From positions 1,761,001 to 1,825,000 of the forward strand of contig WAEK01000003.1 of assembly GCA_011634665.1 (NCBI GenBank): DNA of 64,000 nucleotides, read 5' to 3'. Source of the stretch: Mortierella sp. BCC40632. Lineage: Eukaryota; Mortierellomycota; Mortierellomycetes; Mortierellales; Mortierellaceae. Shown one piece after another: positions 51,829-60,195 of this stretch (the stretch's first letter is position 1; each line of letters starts with the position of its first letter). Below the pieces are notes generated by a model, which worked only from the letters and a program-made list of their open reading frames with translations, did not search any database and was not told the origin of the DNA. The position numbers and the translations under genes were made by a program.

Positions 51829-52452
51829 ATTTGGTTCAAGTAAAGTAACCGCAGCAGCGAGTACCCCCCCTCTCCCGTTGTGACTGTCCAGTGCTCTTTC
51901 TCAGAGGGTCCACAAAGTTCTTCACCCAACCCGATGATCGTTTCTCTCTCACACACACACTCTCTCTCCTCTTCCTTCTACACCCTTCATCATTGCTGCT
52001 TCCATCCTCCACTAATTCGCAACACAGAGCGTAACCTTTCCAGGTAGAATTATTAAACTACATTTTCTTTTTTTTTTTTTTTTTTTTTTTTCCTCTTTTT
52101 CTCGTGGACATGATTTTTTCTCGGGAATGCACAGTCCCCTCTCTCTCTTCCCCTTTCCTCCCTCCTCAACACCTTCTTCTCCCCTTTCTTTTTCTCTCTT
52201 CTCCCCTCCGCCATTGTCTCATGGCTGTCTCTGAGCACAGCTAAAACGACTGGATGCTCACAATGACCCATTCTGTTTGGTAGTTCTCCTAGTTGCTGCC
52301 CTTCTGTCCTGACAAGCTCAGCCCAAGAAGAAGCAAAATAGAATCATATTAATAATACACACCCAGTGAAATCTGAGTGTGTGTGAAAGTAAGAGAGAGA
52401 GAGAGAAAGAAAAAAAAAAAAAAAGTGAGAGAGAAAAAGAGAGAGAAAAAAA
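51799..52452. other. 654-bp spacer upstream of the RNA-repair gene
   Basis: It holds T runs at 51801-51829 and about 52069-52091, pyrimidine-rich sequence to 52200, and a purine-rich (GA/A) leader at about 52390-52452 immediately before the ATG. No coding frame was seen. Confidence 0.55.
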
Positions 52453-55400
52453 ATGGGGAACCCGTCAGATCACACTGGTCAGGAACCGTTTGACCTTGCT
52501 CTGACCCTCGCACGCGCCGCAGCCGCATTCAGGGACGCTGATTTTTTCGAATCCGCCATCCTCTTTTGGTCCTCGGCCCTCGAAGAAGAAGCATTGACCG
52601 AGGAAGAAGCAGAGAAACTCCAAGAGTCGATCCTAGACTTTGACCTCGAACAGGAATTGGGTCTGGACGTTCAAATCGATGAACCGATCGAACTCGTCTT
52701 TCCTCAACCATCCTTGTCGGATCAGCGGACGGTTTCTCTGGCTCAACGACATTGCTTGATCGCTCTCTGTTACCTGGCTCGACATATCAATGTCCGGATA
52801 GACGTCCTGCCCACCGGAAACGATACCCTCACGACCCTTGGCTCTCCTCAACGGGTCTATGGCTCCCTTACACAAGAACAAAAACAACGGTATCATGTCT
52901 TGCTCGCCATTGTTTTCTCTTCCTCTTCCAAGGCCTCGTCCGTCGATTTTACACCATCGTCCTCCACCCCCTCGACAAAGGCCCAGGAAGCCAACGAACG
53001 ACTCTTGTTACAACAGACAACACTTCGAGGGAATGAATCGACCGTGACCTGGCAAACCACACTTCCTCAGAAACGAACTCCTCATAACTTGCCTCGTAAC
53101 TTTTCATTCTTGAACCCAAGCGCTTGTACGGTAGCAGGATGTTCAATCCCAAGGAATGATTTGGATATTGATGCGTTGGAACAGGTGGGCTTTCGGTTGG
53201 TGATCACGATGATCAAGGAATCCCCTCTTTCTCAGTCCTGGTTCCAACAGCAGCAACAGCACCGTGGATCTGCTCCCAAGACCTCGACGGTCTCCCCGAC
53301 ACTGACCCAACACAAAAAGATCAAGAATGCATTTGTTCCGATCGAGAATCGAAAGGCTCCTCTGTTCCCTGAAGTCTTTGAGGTGTTGATGGGCTGGTGT
53401 GTGCGTGCAGGTGAACCCTTGGATGAGACAGAGAAGGAACAAGGGTCAAGACCTTTTGATCACGAGAGAGCGACATTGGTCCATTGTGGTGGAGGTAAAG
53501 GTCGAGCTGGGATTGTGCTTGCAGCTCATTTGATCCGATTTGGACCTCTTGGGACTCAACAGCATGGATATTGCTTGGAGTGTCTTTTGGATGAGAATGT
53601 TCATGCGATGGATTTGGATCAATTCCGTCGAGGACTAGGAGAACAGGCCTCGACCGTCGCCACTTTGCCCAAATATTGTCAGAGTCGAGACCGTGACCAG
53701 GAGGAGGAAGAGGAGGAGGAAGAGGAGGAGGAGAGTGAAGAAGAAGGAAATGAGTACACTGGATTGATCCGTCGAGTCCGGAACAGTCAATGCTTGAATC
53801 GATTCAAGCCCATGATGACTGCCAAGGAAGCCATGGCCCATCTACGGGCCCTGCGACCAGGAAGCATTGAAACGGTGGAACAAGAAAAGGCGGTTCGTGC
53901 CTATGGAGATTGGCTCTGGAAACGCTCGATGGTCAAGTCAACTCGACGAGCTACCAAGCCAACACTTTCGAAGGAAGAGTCTTTATTGACCCAGACGGCT
54001 CACGACGAGGGCTCGACTAGAGAAGGTCAAGAGTCTTTGGGTAATCTCTCCTCGAAGGACAAAAAAGACAAAAAGAAGGACCCTGTTTCGAAAGCACGAG
54101 CCCCCAAGACTGTGACCCCGACTCCTCCTGTCGAACCTGTGCAAGAAGATCTGTCAGAAGAGGATCAGGACCGAGCCCGGCGATCAGGAGGTAAAAAAGG
54201 CAAGAAAGGATCCAAACAAATGACGACCGAGGATTGTAAACCATTTGTACCGCCTCCAGCACACAAGATTATCAAACTTCCAGGCAGTGGCAAGGGATCG
54301 CATCATCAACACCATTTGATTGTCCAACACAATCTCCGAGCACGACAACTTCAAAGAGGTGAAAAATCGAAAAAGAAAAAAGGAGGTGGAGGTGGAGGCA
54401 ACAAGAATTTCAAGGATCGACCTTCTTTCCAGATCACGGGTACGGCCTTGACCTCACCACCACGGTTGATTGTGTTGACAGGATTACCAGGCAGTGGCAA
54501 GACCCATGTGGTGAATACGCTCTTGAGAGATTTCCCAGAACATTTTGTTAGTATCTCTCAAGATGAATTAGGATCTCGCTCAGTTTGTGAACGGTTATTG
54601 GCTCAGAATATGAGGCATCAGCAACAAGCCCTTGCAGCAAGAGGTCCCTTGAAAGCCTTACCGATGACTGTGTTTGTGGATCGATGTAATCCCACGAGGG
54701 CCGAACGTCGTGGATGGTATGAGGATGCTTTCCAACCGGATGAGACGGCCATGGTTTGGTTTACCTTGACTTCAGAGGCCTGTGTGGAACGAGTGGATGC
54801 CAGAGTGGATCATCCCACGGTCGCCCCAGGACGAGGACAAACTGTGGTGAATAGCTTTGTGAAATCATTCGAGGTCCCTCATCTGGGTAAGGAATCCTGG
54901 TGCAAGACCTTGATTGAAGTTGGAGATGACGAAGGTAGTGACCGATTGATTGAATTGTTGGGTGAGATGGCACGAGGGGTGGGAACTCCAATGTCGGAAC
55001 GGAAAATCTTGGATCAACAAGCTCAGCCTGCCAAGATCAGACCAGCTTTTATCCCTGCAAGTGTCTTGCAAAGGAAACGAGTCGGTGTTGGAAGTGGTGC
55101 AGAAGGATCAGGACCGAGATCGCCTACAAAGGGAAGCATGGACAGTGTGATCGAAGAAGACAGTGAAAAGGAAGAAGAAGAGGAGGAGGAGGGTCCCTCT
55201 GCTGGAAAGGAAGAGGAGGAGGAGGAGGAGGAGAATGGTGGAGAAGAGAATGATGAGGACGAGGAAGCGGATGAGGAGAACGAGGATAACAAAAAAGACA
55301 ATGAAGAAGAGGAGGATAGATCTCGTCCTGAAAAGGAACAACGGATTTCCACTGCCATTACAGGAGCGCTCCGATTTGCGACTCCTATTGGCCATCGACC

Positions 55401-56742
55401 AGCGGTCAAGAAGCCTGCGCGAGGAAGTTGGAAACAACCTGGTTCCGGTTCGTCAGACACTCGGGAGAATTCATCGACGGCGCCTTTGAGTCCCAAGGGA
55501 GTTTCGTTTGCGACCAACATGGTGTCGTACGATCGACCTCTTCAAAAGTATCCTAGAACACCTCATCTTTTCGATCCGCTCACCATTCGTCAGAGTCGAC
55601 CTTTGATTAGTTCTCGAACCAAGGAAACAGCGGACCAGGCCCAGGAGCGTCACTTGGAGGACGAGGAAGAAGGAGAAGAAGAAGCAACTTCTGATGACTT
55701 ATCGACTCCAAAACAAAGTGCAGCCATCAGTCGGAATGACTTACTCTTGCCTGACTCTGCATTGGATCAAATTCTGACCCCAAAAGCTCATCAGGTATTG
55801 ACAGTCGAAGAAAAGTTGGATGGAGCCAACATTGGGTTCAGTGTATTGCATTTCCGAGGGATGAATGGATTTGGAGGACAAGGAGGTCCTCCACCAAGAC
55901 TTCGAGTTCAAAACAGAAATCATTTTGTTCACCCGGATGATCATTGGCAGTTCAAGAAATTGGGACAGTGGATGGAAACGCATCGAGAAGATCTCTTGTG
56001 GCTCTGTGAAGGTCAATGGCGGTTTGAGAAGGATCAACAAGAAGAGGATCAGGAGGAGGAAGAGGATCGAGACAAAGAGGAAGAGCTTTCAAAGAAGACA
56101 GATCCTGCCGAGGACAAGGACGAGAACCAAGAGCCTGAAGAGAAACAAAAAGACAACGACAATTTTGATGATGCCGATGATGGAGATGGTGACGACGATG
56201 ACGAAGAAGAAGAAGAAGAAGAGTACATGGACGAGACCATGGTTCTGCAGGATGGAATGGCACCCTATGTCCTCTATGGTGAATGGATGTACGCTAAACA
56301 TTCAGTCGAGTATACGGGTCTTCAATCCTGGTTTGTTCCGTTTGATCTGTTTGATGTCAAGACGGGTACCTTTGTCTCACGAACCATCTTCCGAAACGCG
56401 ATTGCACGGACACGACTGGTCACGAACCCATCGTTGGAGATCCCTGTGGAGGTGAGAGGGGATGTGGATAGGATGGTAGAATGGGTATTGACCCAGCTAC
56501 AGAGTCGATCCAGGTGTATGCGAGAAGATGATAAAAAGGAGGATGAGGAGAAGGAGCGGGTCGAAGGGTTGTACTTTCGAGTGGATCAAGGAGACCGACT
56601 CTTGCACCGGGCCAAGGTGGTCCGATCAGATTTCATTGCAGGGGAAGAACGATGGGGGATGAAGGAGCAACGCGCGAACCAACTGCGGCATGATGCACAC
56701 TATGCAGGAATGTATGATGATGAAGAGGAGGAGGAAGAGTAG
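52453..56742 (+). CDS. Trimodular RNA-repair protein: cysteine phosphatase, PNK-like kinase, RNA ligase
   Basis: A single intronless frame of 1429 residues. Residues about 215-400 form a DUSP23-like cysteine phosphatase: NFSFLNPSACTVAGCSIPRN, then the P-loop HCGGGKGRAG with Cys345 and Arg351 (C-x5-R). Residues about 670-860 form a PNKP-like kinase: Walker A GLPGSGKT at 677-684, the SQDELGSR phosphoacceptor-side motif with Asp704, and VDRCNPTRAERRGWY. Residues about 1100-1429 form an Rnl2/RNA_ligase-type nucleotidyltransferase: motif I EKLDG with Lys1121, VQNRNHF, motif III YGEW with Glu1277, motif IV VEGLYF with Glu1371, and a motif V Lys at 1388. Acidic and basic low-complexity linkers separate the modules. 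The inferred job is healing 5' and/or 3' RNA ends and sealing them with ATP. Which end the phosphatase treats, and whether the substrate is tRNA, is unknown. The N-terminal ~210 residues are not recognised. Confidence 0.88.
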   Translation: MGNPSDHTGQEPFDLALTLARAAAAFRDADFFESAILFWSSALEEEALTEEEAEKLQESILDFDLEQELGLDVQIDEPIELVFPQPSLSDQRTVSLAQRHCLIALCYLARHINVRIDVLPTGNDTLTTLGSPQRVYGSLTQEQKQRYHVLLAIVFSSSSKASSVDFTPSSSTPSTKAQEANERLLLQQTTLRGNESTVTWQTTLPQKRTPHNLPRNFSFLNPSACTVAGCSIPRNDLDIDALEQVGFRLVITMIKESPLSQSWFQQQQQHRGSAPKTSTVSPTLTQHKKIKNAFVPIENRKAPLFPEVFEVLMGWCVRAGEPLDETEKEQGSRPFDHERATLVHCGGGKGRAGIVLAAHLIRFGPLGTQQHGYCLECLLDENVHAMDLDQFRRGLGEQASTVATLPKYCQSRDRDQEEEEEEEEEEESEEEGNEYTGLIRRVRNSQCLNRFKPMMTAKEAMAHLRALRPGSIETVEQEKAVRAYGDWLWKRSMVKSTRRATKPTLSKEESLLTQTAHDEGSTREGQESLGNLSSKDKKDKKKDPVSKARAPKTVTPTPPVEPVQEDLSEEDQDRARRSGGKKGKKGSKQMTTEDCKPFVPPPAHKIIKLPGSGKGSHHQHHLIVQHNLRARQLQRGEKSKKKKGGGGGGNKNFKDRPSFQITGTALTSPPRLIVLTGLPGSGKTHVVNTLLRDFPEHFVSISQDELGSRSVCERLLAQNMRHQQQALAARGPLKALPMTVFVDRCNPTRAERRGWYEDAFQPDETAMVWFTLTSEACVERVDARVDHPTVAPGRGQTVVNSFVKSFEVPHLGKESWCKTLIEVGDDEGSDRLIELLGEMARGVGTPMSERKILDQQAQPAKIRPAFIPASVLQRKRVGVGSGAEGSGPRSPTKGSMDSVIEEDSEKEEEEEEEGPSAGKEEEEEEEENGGEENDEDEEADEENEDNKKDNEEEEDRSRPEKEQRISTAITGALRFATPIGHRPAVKKPARGSWKQPGSGSSDTRENSSTAPLSPKGVSFATNMVSYDRPLQKYPRTPHLFDPLTIRQSRPLISSRTKETADQAQERHLEDEEEGEEEATSDDLSTPKQSAAISRNDLLLPDSALDQILTPKAHQVLTVEEKLDGANIGFSVLHFRGMNGFGGQGGPPPRLRVQNRNHFVHPDDHWQFKKLGQWMETHREDLLWLCEGQWRFEKDQQEEDQEEEEDRDKEEELSKKTDPAEDKDENQEPEEKQKDNDNFDDADDGDGDDDDEEEEEEEYMDETMVLQDGMAPYVLYGEWMYAKHSVEYTGLQSWFVPFDLFDVKTGTFVSRTIFRNAIARTRLVTNPSLEIPVEVRGDVDRMVEWVLTQLQSRSRCMREDDKKEDEEKERVEGLYFRVDQGDRLLHRAKVVRSDFIAGEERWGMKEQRANQLRHDAHYAGMYDDEEEEEE

Positions 56743-56850
56743 AGATAGAAGACTATGTATTTTGAAGAAACCACATGTAGAAAGATCATCCACACACACA
56801 TCAGAAAAAAAAGGGCACGAAGCACAAATAAACAATAAAGCAAGCGTAAC

Positions 56851-57054
56851 GGAACTTGGGTAGGGGTTGAGGTATGTCTTCATTAGATTGAACCTTGTTA
56901 CCAAGTCGAACCATTAACGATGCAGAATCAAACAATCTGAACATCCATGACTATCAGCAGAGGTCATTCTCGGGATAATATCCATCTAAAGAGCCTAGTT
57001 CAAGGACTCGAGGCAGATTCCTATGATCATGCTCAGTTTGAAGAACTACCTCGC
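56851..57054 (+). pseudogene. Decayed copy of the aspartic-protease propeptide exon
   Basis: This segment aligns almost base for base with about 58553-58762, which covers the end of intron 1 and the propeptide exon of the downstream protease, including the acceptor context gtatgtcttcattag. A one-base insertion (cattaacg here, cattacg in the intact copy) and further changes introduce frameshift and stop codons. No signal-peptide exon or promoter copy lies in front: only about 110 bp separates it from the ligase stop codon. It is non-functional as a coding exon. Confidence 0.85.
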
Positions 57055-57512
57055 GTAGTATAGTAATTGTAGGATGAAAACCTCAAGTCCCTTGGACGGA
57101 CATGACTCAAGAGATTTATAAAAGGCACCCCCTCCTCTCATTCAATAAATGATGGCTTCTTGTTATTCCCCTTTTATTTCCTGATCCGTTAGTGAATAGT
57201 TACTGTCTGGAGCAGGTCCGATCCTGTATCTTGATATTGTTCATTTGCGAGTCCTTCTGTCTTACATTATTCCTTTCGTTCTCTCATTCTGTTAGAGACA
57301 GTGAGACGCGTCGTATTGGGTGCATCCCCCTCTTTCACACCGGCAATCCCCAAGTACCCGCCAACCATCAAACCATCCACTCGTAGGCACGAAATTGACC
57401 AAGACATGCATGGTCCACAAAAGAGATGATTCTATCCATATGTTGTGTGTTATTGTCACGTCGCGATGCATGTCAGTCTTACAACTTTTGCAGTAGAATC
57501 GGCGCATGTCAA
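57055..57512. other. Unassigned sequence between two duplication relics
   Basis: About 460 bp with no recognisable gene and few simple repeats. It may be further degraded protease or ligase sequence or insertion DNA, but I could not align it to anything else in the window. Confidence 0.4.
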
Positions 57513-58012
57513 CACAGCTCACTTAGAGGAAGGTGAAGAAGCTCCCGATGCTTTATCGACTCCAAAACAAAGTGTTGCCATCAGTCTGAATGATTTACTC
57601 TTGCCTGACTCTGCATTGGATCAAAATTCTGACCCCAAAAGTCCATCGGGTATTGACAGCCAAGACAGGTACCTTCGCCTCACGGGCCACCTTTCGAAAC
57701 GCGATCGCACGGACGCGACTGGTCACGAACCCATCGTTGGAGGTCCCTGTGGAGGTGAGAGGGGGTGTGGATAGGATGGTAGAATAGGTATTGACCCAGC
57801 TACAGAATCGATCCAAGTGTATGCGTGAAGACGATCGAGAAAGGAGTGAGGAGAAGGAACGCGTCGAAGGACTGTACTTTCGAGCCAAGGCGGGCCGATC
57901 AAATTTCATTGCAGGAGAAGAACGATGGCGGATAAAGGAACAACGTGCGAACCAATTGCGACATGATGTACACTATGTAGAAATGCATGAGAAGGAGGAC
58001 GAAAGAGACTAG
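57513..58012 (+). pseudogene. Truncated, internally deleted copy of the RNA-ligase 3' end
   Basis: The first part matches about 55,650-55,806 of the intact gene (shared LSTPKQS, NDLLLPDSALDQ). It then jumps to about 56,363-56,742 (shared FRNAIARTRLVTNPSLE, CMREDD, FIAGEERW, KEQRANQLRHD). The skipped ~560 bp encodes motif I KxDG and motif III, so any product would lack the adenylation site. A one-base insertion after DSALDQ shifts the frame, a Trp codon has become TAG at 57785-57787, and the motif V segment has lost about 10 codons. The 3' flank to about 58090 also matches the flank of the intact gene (shared cacaaataaacaataaagca). Confidence 0.9.
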
Positions 58013-58218
58013 AGATAGAAGGGAAGAAACCAAAACTAGGGAGACCATCCACACAAATAAAAGATAAAGCACAAATAAACAATAAAGCAAGCGCAGCTAG
58101 CCCAAACGGAAACTTTTCCGCGTGAACGGGCACTCTTCTTCCCTTTTTTCCCACGCGCTCAGCGTTTCTCTCTTTTTTTCTCTCTCACTTTTTTTTCTTT
58201 TCTTCCTCCTTTTCTTCT

Positions 58219-58222
<4 letters not shown>

Positions 58223-58271
<49 letters not shown>
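58223..58271. repeat. (CT)24 microsatellite in the aspartic-protease promoter
   Basis: A near-perfect CT run ends 74 bp before the protease ATG. It matches the pattern of pyrimidine tracts just upstream of start codons seen elsewhere in the window. Confidence 0.85.
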
Positions 58272-58272
<1 letters not shown>

Positions 58273-58344
58273 AGTGACGAATATCGCCAATCTACAAGAC
58301 CCTTGTTCAAGAAGCTGTCTCTCTCTCATTCTCTATCCCTCCTT

Positions 58345-60055
58345 ATGTTGAACAACGGTGCCGTTTTTGCAGCAACAGGAGCCATTGTATCGTTGGCGAC
58401 TGTTGCTTTAGCATCCACTCGACCAGGGATGATTCGGTAAGAGAAAAGAAGACATTCCAATCGAACCGTTGTCCGATTTTTTTTTCTTCTTCTCATAAAG
58501 AGTAGTCCCAGTTCTAAGGCGACTCCTTTTCTGGCGTTATTATCGTATTCTTGGGAACTTGGGGGTGGGGGGGGGGGTATGTCTTCATTAGATTGGACCT
58601 TGTTACCAAGTCAAACCATTACGATGCAGAACCAAACAATCAGAACACTCATGACCATCAGCGGCGGTCATTCTCAGGACAATATCCATTTAAAGAACCC
58701 GGCACGAGTACTCGATCCCGACTCTATGATCATGCTCAGTTCGAAGGACTACCTCGCCAAGGACAGGAAAAAAAACTAGAGTAGAGAGTTGGAGCTGTAA
58801 GACAGTGATGAGCAGGGTCCAAAAGTGTTCGCTCACTCGAACATTGCTCCTTCATTGTTTCTTTCCAAAGTTCATGATTGATATCTGGCTAGGCACCCCT
58901 TCTCAGGAGTTTTCAGTTGAATTGTCGACAGGGACATCTACTCTTTGGGTACCATCCTCCAAATGCCGCCAGTCCTCGTCCTCCTCATCCCGACGGAACG
59001 CTCAAGAAGGACAACGACAACAGCGACAACAACAACAACAACAACAACGTCATCCAGGATTCGACTCTGAACGCTCACGCACATTTTCCACCAACGGAAA
59101 AACAGCTCGATTTAGTCTTGGTGGGACAGGCGAACATGGGGATGGAGCATTGGCCACACTCGAGGCATTGATCGGACGGGATCAATTACAGTTTGGAGAC
59201 ATGGAAAACGGTTGGTTGGTTCAGATTCCTGAACAATCCTTTGGACAAGTCCTTTCATGGGAGGAGAAACAAAAAGAACCTCAAGAAGGACCCTATCCTC
59301 GCTCGACTCTATCCTGTTCGAGGTCAAAGAGATTGAACCCTTACAAAGAAAAAAAAGATGAAGAATGCCCAGCCAATTTAGCAGCGGATGGAATCTTGGG
59401 GTTGGGATTTGATCTTCAATCTCCTACAGGTCAACCATTCTTGCATCGACTTTGGGATCAAGGGATTGTAGACCAACCCATCTTTGGACTCTATCTCGGT
59501 CAAAGAGGTGTTCCCTCGTCTAGTGAAATCACGATCGGTGGATTGGATCCACTCCATTACAAAGGTCAACGCCTTCAATGGCATGACCTAACTCGAGCCC
59601 CTCAAGGTCAATGGGCCATCGAATTGACCGCGTTTGCTTTGGGTCGAGAAGCCTACCAGGTGGAAGATGGGCATGTCTTGATTGATTTGGCATTCCCGGG
59701 AATTGCTCTCGCTCCTGAGGAGGCCAAAGCCCTGAATGCTCAATTGTTAGGTTCGGTCGAGACCGCACCTGGATCGGGTCTCTACCAAGTACCCTGTGAC
59801 CTGGAACCGACCCAACCAAGCTATGATCTGATCCTTCTCCTGAGTGAGACAGATTACCAACTGGGTCGCCAAGAGTATATTATAAAGGCAAAGACGGCCA
59901 CAGGGACAGAGGTCTGCTATAGTGCGATTGTGGGCATGTCGTTTACGGACATGACAGGAGGGATCTCGGCCATCCTGGGTCGAGTGTTTTTGGAAAAGTA
60001 TTTTAGTGCTTACGATCGTGCCAACCTTCGCATTGGCTTTGCTTTGGCTGCGTGA
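58345..60055 (+). CDS. Secreted pepsin-like (A1) protease homologue, probably inactive
   Basis: Exon 1 (58345-58436) encodes a signal peptide, MLNNGAVFAATGAIVSLATV, ending near a small-residue site. Exon 2 (from 58592, phase-matched) encodes a charged propeptide that meets an in-frame TAG at 58782-58784. Exon 3 (58871-60055) encodes the A1 fold: IWLGTPSQEFSVELSTGTST, LWVPSSKC, ADGILGLGFD, DQPIFGLYLG, and SAILGRVFLEKYFSAYD near the end. I found no GT donor that joins exon 2 to exon 3 in frame, so the gene may be broken or use an unplaced exon. In the first active-site motif the Asp of DTG(S/T) is replaced by Ser (TCG at 58925-58927). The second keeps Asp (59684-59686) but in DLAFPG instead of DTGT. 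With one catalytic Asp gone, proteolysis is unlikely. It could be a secreted pseudo-protease or a decaying gene. Confidence 0.72.
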
Positions 60056-60195
60056 GCTTTTTTTTTAAAAAAAGAAAGAATATTGTTTATTATGATGATT
60101 ATGAGAGTAGAGTGGAGTCAAGGGAAGAGAGATTGAAGGAATGAAAGAAAATAAAAAAGGGGGGAGTCAGAGGTGGAATGATAACTTTAGAACTT

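Noticed and set aside
57445..58012. A second functional RNA ligase gene
   Set aside because: It lacks motif I and motif III, has a frameshift and an in-frame stop, and has no start region of its own.
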